Part shown: piece by piece, positions 39,231-47,530 of the stretch
Position numbering within the stretch: position 1 is the first letter of the stretch
Layout: every line of letters begins with the position of its first letter
Source: Saccharothrix sp. ALI-22-I
Lineage (GTDB): Bacteria > Actinomycetota > Actinomycetes > Mycobacteriales > Pseudonocardiaceae
Reading direction: 5' to 3'
NCBI RefSeq assembly: GCF_001984175.1
Contig: NZ_MTQP01000066.1
Span: 434,001-498,000, forward strand
DNA length: 64,000 bases
The notes under the pieces: model-generated
What the model saw: only the letters and a program-made list of their open reading frames with translations
Database searches by the model: none
What the model was told of the DNA's origin: nothing
Program-made: the position numbers and the translations under genes

Positions 39231-39680
39231 CTAGTCCGGGTGCAGCCGACGGGAGCCTTCCACGAAGTGGACGTCCGGGTCGTCCGCCGCCGCCGCGAGG
39301 GCGGACTCGGCGGCCTCGGCGGTGAACAGGGTGTCGTCGATCCTCTTGCGCACAGTGAAGCCCGGCGGCACGTAACCGGGCTTCCGCACCTTGACGATCA
39401 CCCGCCGCGGCGCGGAAGCCCGTTGCGGCTCACCCGCGGGTTCGAACCGCAGTGGTTGACGCCATGCTCGTCCCGGACTTGGACGCCACGCCGGCCGTGG
39501 TCCGCGAGTCGGCCGCGAGGACACCTTCGCGATGACCGCGACCCTCCCGCCCGTCGCGTCGGCCGCTTCGGCCGTGCCATGCCGCCTGCCGGCGAGGACG
39601 TGCTGGAGCCGGGGGTCCATCGCGACGGGGTTGTCGTCCTCGGAACCCGCGATGTCGAAGGAGTAGCGGGGATCAGGCAT
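39231..39680 (-). pseudogene. Subtilisin-like (S8) peptidase remnant with internal deletion
   Basis: The ATG at 39680 begins PDPRYSFDIAGSEDDNPVAM, DPRLQHVLAG and VAVIAKVS, a prodomain-like start. The frame is then disturbed, and the alternative frame contains GVASKSGTSMASTTAV, the conserved block around the catalytic Ser of subtilases. The original frame resumes with VIVKVRKPGYVPPGFTVRKR, AESALAAAADDPDV and HFVEGSRRLHPD, to the stop at 39231. About 300 residues, including the Asp and His motifs, are missing. The reading frame survives as a 149-residue product that cannot be a peptidase. Confidence 0.65.
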
Positions 39681-39685
39681 GTTCC

Positions 39686-39718
39686 ACCTCCAGGGGGGAG
39701 CGTCTTACCCCTGGAGGT
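39686..39718 (-). promoter_or_regulatory. Hairpin sequestering the ribosome site of the peptidase remnant
   Basis: Perfect 11-base arms (39686-39696 and 39708-39718) with an 11-base loop. In the minus-strand mRNA the second arm contains the GGAGGT that precedes the ATG at 39680, so folding would hide the ribosome site. This is visible pairing; control is inferred. Confidence 0.5.
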
Positions 39719-39821
39719 CGATGCCCGGGTGAAACGGTCAGCCCGAATGGCAACACACGGACAGGTGACCCACCTCAAGTGCCCGGGCGGCTACACGGGG
39801 TTGCTGTTCACAAACGTCCGG

Positions 39822-40274
39822 CTACGACAGGGCGCGCCAGGCGTCGGTCAGCAGTGATCGGAACTGGTCCACCTGCTGCGGCGACAGTTCGCTGATCATG
39901 CGGCGCTCCACGGCCGCGACGGCCTCGGCTTGGTCGGCGAGCAGTTTCCGGCCCTCGTCGGTCAGGTGGATCAACAGTTCGCGGCGGTTGGCGGGGTTTC
40001 GTTCGCGCTCGATGAGGCCGCGCTTCTCCAGCGCGTACACCATGTCCGCCATGGACTGGGCGGTCACGAACGAGTCCCGGGCCAGGCGTGCGGCGGGCAG
40101 GCCGTCGTGTCGTTCGAGCACGGTCAGCGCCGTGTACTGCGCTACCGTGATGCCCGAGGGGCGCAGCAACTCGTCGAGGTGTGAGCGCACCACCAACTCC
40201 ACGCGCTTGACCGCGTAGAGCAACGAGGTCGCGTGCCGTCCCTCGTGGTGCTCCTCTTGGGCCGTAATGGTCAT
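39822..40274 (-). CDS. MarR-family transcriptional regulator
   Basis: A 150-residue dimeric winged-helix repressor. The recognition helix region reads LPAARLARDSFVTAQSMADMVYALEKRGLIERERNP across two stretches, with the wing at RELLIHLTDEG. The ATG at 40274 follows GGAGGGGGAG. It is divergent from the aldehyde/alcohol dehydrogenase pair, and the spacer holds a consensus-like promoter covered by two copies of a CAGGAAACCTG palindrome. It therefore probably represses those genes until an aromatic or aldehyde ligand binds. Confidence 0.92.
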   Translation of the reverse strand: MTITAQEEHHEGRHATSLLYAVKRVELVVRSHLDELLRPSGITVAQYTALTVLERHDGLPAARLARDSFVTAQSMADMVYALEKRGLIERERNPANRRELLIHLTDEGRKLLADQAEAVAAVERRMISELSPQQVDQFRSLLTDAWRALS

Positions 40275-40311
40275 CCCCAACTCCCCCTCCGTCACCAAGC
40301 ACAGTAAGCCA

Positions 40312-40361
40312 TTGACAGGAAACCTGCTGATGTTAATACTTCGGCCATCAGGTTTCCTGTC
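40312..40361 (+). promoter_or_regulatory. Promoter of the dehydrogenase operon with paired MarR operators
   Basis: TTGACA (40312-40317), a 17-base spacer and AATACT (40335-40340) form a near-consensus housekeeping promoter pointing at the aldehyde dehydrogenase. The element GACAGGAAACCTG (40314-40326) overlaps the -35 and spacer, and its exact inverse copy CAGGTTTCCTGTC (40349-40361) follows the -10. Each is itself near-palindromic (CAGG-AAA-CCTG). Such placement would block RNA polymerase when the MarR protein is bound. Confidence 0.75.
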
Positions 40362-40382
40362 GATTACGGACGGACGGTGGCC

Positions 40383-41831
40383 ATGAGCAGCACGCGCAAC
40401 GACGACGGCCTGCTCTTCATCGGTGGACAGTGGCGGGACGCGGCCTCCGGTGGCCGGATCGACGTCCTGGACCCGTCCACCGGCAGCGTGATCGGCACGG
40501 TCGCCGACGGCGGCGCGGCCGACATCGACGCGGCGGTGACCGCGGCCCGCGAGGCGTTCGGCCCGTGGGCCGCCCTCAGTGGACGGGAACGCGCCCGCGT
40601 GCTCAACCGGATCGCCGAGCTGATCCGGGAGAACGCCGACGAGCTCGTACGCCTGGAAAGCCTCGACGTCGGCAAGCCGGTGACGCTGGCCCGGGTCGTG
40701 GACGTGGCGACCGCCGTCGAGCAGTACGAGTACTGCGCGGGTCTGGCGCAGGGCATCGACGGCGCCACTCGCAAGACCCCGCTCAACGCCTTCGCCTACA
40801 CCCGCCGGGAACCGCTCGGCGTGGTCGCGGCCATCACGCCGTTCAACTTCCCGCTGATCCTGTCCAGCACGAAGATCGCGCCCGCGCTGGCCGCGGGCAA
40901 CGTGGTGGTCCACAAGCCGGCCGACGACACGCCGCTGAGCGCGCTGTTCATGGCCAAGCTGTTCCAGCAGGCCGGTGTGCCCGACGGCGTGGTGAACGTG
41001 GTGACCGGCACCGGGTCCGTCGCGGGCGACGCGCTGCTGCGCCACCCCGGCGTGGACAAGGTGGCCTTCACCGGCTCCACCGCCATCGGCAAGCACGCCG
41101 CGAGCGTCGCGGGTGAGGCGTTGAAGTCGGTCACCATGGAACTCGGCGGCAACGCCGCGCACATCGTCTTCGAGGACGCCGACCTGGACAAGGCCATCGG
41201 CTCCATCATCAAGGGATTCGTCTTCAACACCGGCCAGTTCTGCATGGCCGGCCCCCGGCTGCTCGTCGCCCGGCCGCTGTACGACACGGTGGTGGACATC
41301 CTCGCCAACGCCGTACCCGGTGTCCCCGTCGGCGACCCGCGCGACCCGGAGACCGTCATCGGGCCGATGGCCGCCGACCGGCACCTGAAGAAGGTGGAGG
41401 AGTACGTCGCCCTCGCCCGGCAGGAAGGCGGTCGCGTGGTCTGCGGCGGTCAGCGCCTGGAACTGAACGGCGGCTACTACTACCGGCCCACCGTCATCGC
41501 CGACCTGCCGAACGACTCGCGGGTCGTGCAGGAAGAGGTCTTCGGGCCGGTCCTCACGGTGCAGCCGTTCGACTCCGAGGACGAGGCCGTCGAACTCGCG
41601 AACAGCACCCAGTACGGCCTGGCCGCGGGTCTCGCGACGACGAACCTGGCCCGTGCGCACCGGGTCGCGGACCGGTTGCAGGCCGGGATCGTGTGGATCA
41701 ACGACTGGGCGATGCTCGACCCGGCCGTCCCGTTCGGAGGGGTGAAGAACTCCGGTTTCGGCCGCGAGTACGGCCCCGAGGCGCTCGACTCGTACACCAA
41801 GGTCAAGTCCGTCGTCATCTCCCTCGACTGA
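40383..41831 (+). CDS. NAD(P)-dependent aldehyde dehydrogenase
   Basis: A 482-residue member of the aldehyde dehydrogenase superfamily. Motifs: substrate/NAD loop ITPFNFPLIL, NAD-binding Rossmann FTGSTAIGK, catalytic Glu in VTMELGGNAAH and catalytic Cys in TGQFCMAGPR. It oxidises an aldehyde to the acid, likely the product of the adjacent alcohol dehydrogenase (aromatic aldehydes are plausible, as in benzyl alcohol pathways). I start at the ATG at 40383; a GTG six bases earlier is possible. It is the first gene of a MarR-controlled operon, with the alcohol dehydrogenase 42 bases downstream. Confidence 0.93.
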   Translation: MSSTRNDDGLLFIGGQWRDAASGGRIDVLDPSTGSVIGTVADGGAADIDAAVTAAREAFGPWAALSGRERARVLNRIAELIRENADELVRLESLDVGKPVTLARVVDVATAVEQYEYCAGLAQGIDGATRKTPLNAFAYTRREPLGVVAAITPFNFPLILSSTKIAPALAAGNVVVHKPADDTPLSALFMAKLFQQAGVPDGVVNVVTGTGSVAGDALLRHPGVDKVAFTGSTAIGKHAASVAGEALKSVTMELGGNAAHIVFEDADLDKAIGSIIKGFVFNTGQFCMAGPRLLVARPLYDTVVDILANAVPGVPVGDPRDPETVIGPMAADRHLKKVEEYVALARQEGGRVVCGGQRLELNGGYYYRPTVIADLPNDSRVVQEEVFGPVLTVQPFDSEDEAVELANSTQYGLAAGLATTNLARAHRVADRLQAGIVWINDWAMLDPAVPFGGVKNSGFGREYGPEALDSYTKVKSVVISLD

Positions 41832-41873
41832 ACCCTCCGCTCGACTGAATCCTCCGATTGGGGAATCCCGCTC

Positions 41874-42977
41874 ATGACCACCACCACAGCGGCGATCGTC
41901 GAGTCCGGCGGCGCACCGTTCACCCTGACCCAGATCGAACTCGACGAGCCGCGCGCGGGGGAGGTCGTGGTCCGGATGGTCGCGGCCGGCCTGTGCCACA
42001 CGGATCTCGGTGTGGCGAGCGGCGGGCTGCCGTTCCCCCTGCCGGGGGTGCTCGGCCACGAGGGCGCGGGCGTCGTCGAGCACGTCGGCCCGGGCGTCAC
42101 CGAGGTCGTGCCGGGTGACCACGTCATCCTGTCGTTCACCTCCTGCGGGCACTGCCGCAACTGCCGTGACGGCCACCCCGCCTACTGCGGATCCTGGCTC
42201 CCGCTCAACCTGCTCGGCGGCACGCGCGCCGACGGCTCCGCCACCATCACCCGTGACGGCACGCCGGTCGGCGGCCACTTCTTCGGCCAGTCCTCGTTCA
42301 GCAAGCTCGCCATCGTCGACGAGCGCAGCCTGATCAAGGTGGACCCGGAGATCCCGCTGGAATCGCTGGCGCCGCTGGGCTGCGGCGTGCAGACCGGGGC
42401 GGGCGCGGTCTGGCACGTCCTGCAACCACGACCGGGCAGCACGGTCGTCGTGCTCGGCGCCGGCGCGGTGGGCCTGTCCGCGGTCATGGCCGCGACCCTC
42501 ACCCCCGCGACCACCATCATCGCGGTGGACAAGGTCGGTGAACGGCTCGACCTCGCCCTCGAACTCGGCGCGACGCACGTGGTGGACGGCGGCTCGGCCG
42601 ATATCGCCGAGGCCATCGCGGAGATCACCGGTGGCGCGGGCGCCGACGGCATCGTGGAGACCACGGGCAGCACCGCGGTGCTGCGCAAGGGCGCCGACGC
42701 ACTCGCCGCACGCGGCACGCTCGTGATCGTCGGCGCTCCCCCGTTCGGCTCCGAGGTCGGGCTCGACGTCAACGCGATGCTGGGCGGCAAGAAGGTCGTC
42801 GGCCTCACCCTCGGCGACGGCGAGACCAGGGCGTTCATCCCGGCCCTGGTGGAACTCGTCCGCACCGGCCGGATGCCGATCGGCAAGCTCATCAACCACT
42901 ACGCGTTCGAGGACATCTCGTCCGCCGTCCGGGACATGTCCTCGGGCAAGACGGTCAAGCCGGTCCTGACCTTCTGA
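41874..42977 (+). CDS. Zinc-dependent alcohol dehydrogenase (aryl-alcohol type)
   Basis: A 367-residue medium-chain dehydrogenase. Catalytic zinc ligands are in AAGLCHTDLG and GVLGHEGAG, and the structural zinc site is CGHCRNCRDGHPAYC. The NAD-binding motif is VVVLGAGAVGLSAVM, followed by an acidic residue (AVDKVGER) that favours NAD. The relatives with the FFGQSSFS loop act on aromatic or allylic alcohols. It lies in the same operon as the aldehyde dehydrogenase, and together they convert an alcohol to an acid. A strong terminator follows. Confidence 0.92.
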   Translation: MTTTTAAIVESGGAPFTLTQIELDEPRAGEVVVRMVAAGLCHTDLGVASGGLPFPLPGVLGHEGAGVVEHVGPGVTEVVPGDHVILSFTSCGHCRNCRDGHPAYCGSWLPLNLLGGTRADGSATITRDGTPVGGHFFGQSSFSKLAIVDERSLIKVDPEIPLESLAPLGCGVQTGAGAVWHVLQPRPGSTVVVLGAGAVGLSAVMAATLTPATTIIAVDKVGERLDLALELGATHVVDGGSADIAEAIAEITGGAGADGIVETTGSTAVLRKGADALAARGTLVIVGAPPFGSEVGLDVNAMLGGKKVVGLTLGDGETRAFIPALVELVRTGRMPIGKLINHYAFEDISSAVRDMSSGKTVKPVLTF

Positions 42978-43012
42978 GCGCGCCGGTCACTCCGGTCGAA
43001 GCGAGGTTCTCC

Positions 43013-43053
43013 CCGCGATGATCAGCCCGTAGCATGCGGGCTGATCATCGCGG
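43013..43053 (+). terminator. Strong hairpin terminator after the dehydrogenase operon
   Basis: Perfect 17-base arms (43013-43029 and 43037-43053) with a 7-base loop, followed by TTTG. It begins 35 bases after the alcohol dehydrogenase stop and ends 66 bases before the next start. Confidence 0.88.
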
Positions 43054-43119
43054 TTTGCGGACGGCGCAGTCCTGGCGTCGCACGGGCGCAGGCCGCGTCG
43101 GCGAGGACCGAGGTTGCCA

Positions 43120-45003
43120 GTGGGATTTGTCGACCGGCCCCGGAGGGTCGTCATCGTCGGGGCGGGCCTGGGTGGCACCGCCACCGCCATCCGATTACTC
43201 CGCTTCGCCCGAGACCCGTTGCAGGTCGTGCTCGTCGAGCGCCGACCCGAATACCGGAACTCGGGTGTGGCGTACCAGCGGGACAGCAACCACTGGCACC
43301 ACATCTTCAACATCCAGGCGGGCCGGATGTCGGCGTTCCGGGAAGACGTGGACGACTTCGTGAACTGGGCCAACCACGAGGCGGACCGGACCGGCTGGCC
43401 CCCGGAGTGGTGTGACTTCACGTTCCACGAGTCCGGCCCGGCGCCCCGTCGGATCTACCCCGACTACCTCGCGAACCGCCTGGCCGAGGCCGCCCGCGAA
43501 GCGTGCGACGGGGTGAGGCTGATCGAGGCCGACGGTGAAGTGGTCGACCTGGAAGTCGGCACGGACGTCGTGCGCGTGATCGTCAGCGGTCCCGGTCTGC
43601 CGACCGGCGAGGTCGACACCGACGGGTCGGTCGTCGAAGCCAACGCGTCGGTCGTCGAAGCCGACCACGTCGTGCTCGCCACCGGCCTCGAACAGCGGTA
43701 CCCGGCGTTCGCCGCCGAGGTGGCCGACCACCCCGCGTTCGTGCGCAACGCGTACTCGCAGGCCGGTATCGAGCGGGTCCTCGGTGTTCGGCCGGACGGC
43801 GTCGTCGCCATCATCGGCACGTTGCTCACCGCCTACGACGCGGCGACGGTCCTGCTGCGCCGCGGTCACACCGGCAGGATCCACATGATCTCGCGCTCCG
43901 GTCTGACGCCGCGGACCTATCCCGCGGACCACCGGCACCGCGTCATCGACCTGCCGCGCCCTCGACTCCTGGACGACGACACCTACGACGGGCAAAAGGC
44001 TTTCGTCCGCCGTTTCACCGAGGAATGGGGACGGGCCCGCGCCGTCATCGCCCGCGACCACCCGGAAGTGTCGCCGGACGTGGTGACCGAACGCATCGCC
44101 AAGGCGTGGGAGCCCTACTTACCCGAGGTCCTGGCGAAAATCCCGTCGGCCGAACTCCGCGGCCTCCTCAACCGCTACGGGAGCCTGTTGGCGGTGCTGC
44201 GGGTCAGCGCCATGGCGTACACCACCGAAGTAGTCGACGCCGCCATGGGCGAAGGCGGCCAGGTGGTGATCACCACCGGCGGCGTCGAGGAGATCCGCGC
44301 CACCGAGACCGGCAGGCTGGTCCTGTCCATCGCGTCGGAACAGGCGACGCAGACCATCGAAGCGGACCTGGTGATCTCGAACTTCGGCCGCGAATCGGAT
44401 TACCGACGCGTCGACTCGCCGCTCTGGTCGAACCTCCTGCGGAAGAAGATCGCCGTCGCGCACGAGCGCACCGGTCGGGGCGTCGAGGTGGACGTCCGCG
44501 GAAACCTCCTCGGGCCGGGTGGCATCCCGTCCGGGCCGATCTCGGTGATCGGCAGTCCGCGTGAGGGCGACGAGATCGTTCGAATCGGCCGGACCGGCGC
44601 GTTCACGTTCAACCTCGCGGCGATCAAGAACCATTCCGTGGTCGTCGCCGCCACCGCGCTGCACCGGCTCGAACGCCGCTACGACGAACAGGCCGCCGAT
44701 GTCGTCGCGATGTCGGCCGATCCGCCGGACGGGGAATTGGCCGACGCGGTGGCGCATTCCGTCGCACTCGACGTGCGGCGCATGGCCACCCGGCGTCGCG
44801 ACGACCGCGAGGCGCTGGGAACCCGCGTCGAAGAGAGCATCCGGGCGATCCGCGAAATCACGACCCGCGATGACATGACCCCGGTGTCGGATCGCGCGTT
44901 GCGGTACGCGGTGAACGCGGCCGCCACGACGAAGTTGACCGATCTGTCCGTGACGCCGCGCGAACTCCGTTCCGTTCTCGGGCTCGACGAACCGGCGGAG
45001 TAG
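43120..45003 (+). CDS. FAD/NAD(P)-binding protein of the PF13454-like type
   Basis: A protein of about 627 residues. The first dinucleotide motif is RVVIVGAGLGGTATAIRLL (near residue 9), with a conserved NIQAGRMSAF segment and DFVNWA helix seen in this family. A second nucleotide-binding region is VVAIIGTLLTAYDAATVLLR. A mixed C-terminal part follows (WSNLLRKKIAVAHERTGRGVEV, RIGRTGAFTFNLAAIKNHSVVVA), and the last 100 residues are helical. The reaction is unknown; relatives are often oxidoreductases in secondary metabolism or amino acid modification. GTG at 43120 has GAGG six bases upstream. It is followed after 130 bases by a stand-alone PEP-utilising protein on the same strand. Confidence 0.85.
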   Translation: MGFVDRPRRVVIVGAGLGGTATAIRLLRFARDPLQVVLVERRPEYRNSGVAYQRDSNHWHHIFNIQAGRMSAFREDVDDFVNWANHEADRTGWPPEWCDFTFHESGPAPRRIYPDYLANRLAEAAREACDGVRLIEADGEVVDLEVGTDVVRVIVSGPGLPTGEVDTDGSVVEANASVVEADHVVLATGLEQRYPAFAAEVADHPAFVRNAYSQAGIERVLGVRPDGVVAIIGTLLTAYDAATVLLRRGHTGRIHMISRSGLTPRTYPADHRHRVIDLPRPRLLDDDTYDGQKAFVRRFTEEWGRARAVIARDHPEVSPDVVTERIAKAWEPYLPEVLAKIPSAELRGLLNRYGSLLAVLRVSAMAYTTEVVDAAMGEGGQVVITTGGVEEIRATETGRLVLSIASEQATQTIEADLVISNFGRESDYRRVDSPLWSNLLRKKIAVAHERTGRGVEVDVRGNLLGPGGIPSGPISVIGSPREGDEIVRIGRTGAFTFNLAAIKNHSVVVAATALHRLERRYDEQAADVVAMSADPPDGELADAVAHSVALDVRRMATRRRDDREALGTRVEESIRAIREITTRDDMTPVSDRALRYAVNAAATTKLTDLSVTPRELRSVLGLDEPAE

Positions 45004-45133
45004 TCCGAGCGCATTGCACCGTCCACAGCGGGCACAACGGGATTCCCGCGAGCCCGCACTCGGGAAGATGCACGGTCCGTCGAACGGGTGCGAGGCTCGC
45101 CTCATGATCGGCTCCGACTCGGTAGGAGACGCC

Positions 45134-46411
45134 GTGCACCTTCGGGAAATCACCGGGGTACTGCTCGTCGGTTCGCCGTCGACCAGCGTCAGCGGTCTCT
45201 GCAACCACACCGGGAGACCCGTCGAGGGTTCCGTGCTGGTGGTCGAAGCGCTCGGCCCGGAACTCTACGACACCATCGTCGCCTCGGCCGCCGTGATCTG
45301 CTCCAGCGGAGGCCGGACCGGCCACATGGAGTCCCTGTGCCGCTCGCGGGGTATCCCGGTGCTCCGGGTGGCGCAGTCCGAACTCGCCGGCATGACCGGT
45401 CTGGTCACCGTACGGACCGACCGCCAGTCGGTCACGCTCGGCGAGGCCGACACCCTCGTCCGGGCCGCGCAACTCCCGGCGGTCGCCATCGGCGACCTCG
45501 GGTCGATCTGCGTGGTCATCGCCGACGCGACCGACATCCAGTCGACCAACGCGATCGCTCCCCGCGTCGAGCAGGTGACCTCCTTCTTCATCCGCGAGGA
45601 GTTCGTGTGCCTGTCGACCGGTCTGAGGCCGCTCGACCTGCTCCGGGAGGGGGTCGAGGGCGCCGAGGGCTACGGGGTCGCCATCGCGGCGGAGCTGTGC
45701 TCCTTCGTCAAGGAACTCCTCCCCGGCCAACGCCTGGTCATGAGGCTGCTCGACCTGCGATCGGACGACGCCGCACGGATCACCGACGTGGTCGACGTGG
45801 ACCACGAGCCCAACCCCGAACTCGGGCTGCACGGCGCGCGGTGGCTGCTGCAAGAGCCCCACTACCCGCGGGCGTTCCAAGCCCTCCGCGCCCACGTGCG
45901 GGAACGCCTGGGCCCGGAAGCGGACCGGGTGAGCTTCGCGGTGCCGTTCATCAACGACCTGGACGAGTACCTTGGCCTGCGACAGCGCCTCGGACTGTCC
46001 GACGACGAGCCCCTGTCCGTCTTCGTCGAGACCCCGGCCGCCGTGCACTCCACGGCCGAGTTCTGCGCCGCCGGAGCCAGTGAGATCTTCGTCGGGACCA
46101 AGGACCTGACCCAGTTCTACCTCGCCGCGGACCGGGGCAACCACCTGGTCGCCGACTCCTACCAGACCCGGCACCCGGCGGTCATGGCCGGACTGCGCCA
46201 GGCGGTCGTGGCCGGCCGCAGCGCGGGCGTCCCGGTCCACGTCTTCACGCTCGGCGGCGACGCGGCCCACTACCTCGGGCAGCTCCCGGCGGACCGGTTC
46301 ATGATGTGCACCGCCGAACTGGCGCAACTCGCCCAGCAGGGCGGACGACTCGCGGATCACCAGGACCGGGGCGAGCACGGTGCCTGCTGCTGCGGACCGC
46401 ACGCCGGCTGA
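45134..46411 (+). CDS. Stand-alone PEP-utilising protein (mobile swivel domain plus enzyme I-like barrel)
   Basis: A 425-residue protein. The N-terminal swivel domain reads SAAVICSSGGRTGHMESLCRS, with His64 in the position of the phospho-His of PPDK, PEP synthase and enzyme I. The C-terminal part resembles the PEP-binding barrel: MRLLDLRSDD, NPELGLHGARW, VETPAAVHS and EIFVGTKDLTQFYLAADRGN. No ATP-grasp or HPr-binding domain is present. Near the end the usual CGE catalytic Cys is not seen (VFTLGGDAAH instead), and NPELGLHGARW has His where enzyme I has Arg. Phosphotransfer from PEP is therefore uncertain. The tail is Cys/His-rich (CCCGPH). GTG at 45134 follows TAGGAG. It probably works with the FAD protein upstream. 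Confidence 0.8.
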   Translation: MHLREITGVLLVGSPSTSVSGLCNHTGRPVEGSVLVVEALGPELYDTIVASAAVICSSGGRTGHMESLCRSRGIPVLRVAQSELAGMTGLVTVRTDRQSVTLGEADTLVRAAQLPAVAIGDLGSICVVIADATDIQSTNAIAPRVEQVTSFFIREEFVCLSTGLRPLDLLREGVEGAEGYGVAIAAELCSFVKELLPGQRLVMRLLDLRSDDAARITDVVDVDHEPNPELGLHGARWLLQEPHYPRAFQALRAHVRERLGPEADRVSFAVPFINDLDEYLGLRQRLGLSDDEPLSVFVETPAAVHSTAEFCAAGASEIFVGTKDLTQFYLAADRGNHLVADSYQTRHPAVMAGLRQAVVAGRSAGVPVHVFTLGGDAAHYLGQLPADRFMMCTAELAQLAQQGGRLADHQDRGEHGACCCGPHAG

Positions 46412-46461
46412 GCCCGTTCGGGGAGCCCCGATCGAACCGGGCTCCCCGAACCGGTCGGCGA

Positions 46462-46630
46462 TCACGCGCAGGTGAGCTTGGGACTGCCCCAGTCGGCGTG
46501 GTCGGAGTCGATGCCGTTGCCGGCGTCGGTCACGACGAGCCGCAGCACGTCCGCGCCGGACACGGCGGCCGACAGCGATTTCGGCGCCGCCGCCCCCGTC
46601 AACGTCCCGCTGTCGGCGGTGGTGCGCGGC
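46462..46630 (-). pseudogene. C-terminal piece of an NPCBM carbohydrate-binding domain
   Basis: The minus strand reads [20 protein letters not shown], then [12 protein letters not shown] and a stop at 46462. This is the characteristic end of the NPCBM domain found on secreted glycoside hydrolases. Nothing upstream continues it; the next gene piece ends at 46641 in another frame. Confidence 0.6.
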
Positions 46631-46640
46631 GGTGGTGCGT

Positions 46641-47530
46641 TCAGGCGGGCAGGCCCCAGCGGGCGCCCGGTGCGGAGATCGGCACGGGCTTGACGGCGAG
46701 ATCGGGCGTGACGCCCTGCGGGTGCACGAGCACTTCACCGCCGCGCGCCAGGTCGATCTCCAGCGTCCCGTCACCGCGGTCACGGTGGGGAACGGGATCG
46801 CCGGCGGGGGTGCGCACGGTCACCGCACCCGTGATGCCGTGCCGCAGGCCAGCGGCTCGCCCGCCCGGCTGCGCACCAGGACGAACCGCGTGCGCCCGCC
46901 ACGGCGGACCGCCGTCACCTCGAACGCGCCCTCGGCCAGGTGCCGGTCCAGCGCGACGTCGGCCCACGCGGTCGGCACGGCCGGGAACACCCGCACGATC
47001 CCGCCCCAGCTCTGCAACACCATGTCGTGCAACGTCTGCGCGGCCGACAGCGGGGTCTCCACCACCGGGCCGCCTCGGTGTACATGGTGTTCTCCAGCAC
47101 CGGGTACCGGGTCGAGGTGTCGAACATCTGCACCAGGTACGCCAGGGCGTCGTCACCGCAGAACATTCGCGCGGCGATCGAGCCGGACCCGGAGTAGCTG
47201 TAGCCGCGGTGCGCGCCTTCCAGACCCATCCAGTGCTCCAGCGACGTCTCGATCAACGCGCGGTTCTGCGGCTGGTCCCAGTTCACCGTCGCCAACGGGA
47301 ACACCGCGAGCATGTGCGAGTAGTGCCGGTGCGACTTCTCGAACGGCACGCCGGTGCCCACCATGAACCCGTTGGCGTCCACCGGATACGGCACCAGGGT
47401 GTCCAGGACCTCCTGCCACCGCTCGGCGAGCGGGTCGTTGATCTTGAGCAGCTTGGCGGAGTCGATCAGGGTCTGGCAGCCCCACCGGATGAGTTGCAGG
47501 TCGTAGTTGCAGTCCGGGGCGTTGCCGTAA
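46641..47530 (-). pseudogene. Glycoside hydrolase fragment (GH95-like alpha/alpha barrel), frameshifted and 5'-truncated
   Basis: Reading in three frames gives a continuous enzyme tail: DCNYDLQLIRWGCQTLIDSA, VPYPVDANGFMVGTG, FEKSHRHYSHMLAVFPLATV, GLEGAHRGYSYSGSGSIAAR, then a shift near 47070, VETPLSAAQTLHDMVLQSWG, another shift near 46830, and [20 protein letters not shown] to the stop at 46641. The HRHxSH and LLQSWGG-type motifs resemble GH95 and related barrels. The 5' side is joined directly to the end of the ROK gene at about 47530, which removed the start and first half. Confidence 0.6.

Noticed and set aside
39822-42899. Frame of 1025 codons on the minus strand ending in MarR
   Set aside because: Only the last 150 codons are the MarR protein; the rest is antisense to the alcohol and aldehyde dehydrogenases and contains no domain.
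43114-43119. TTG at 43114 as start for the FAD protein
   Set aside because: GTG at 43120 has GAGG at a better distance.
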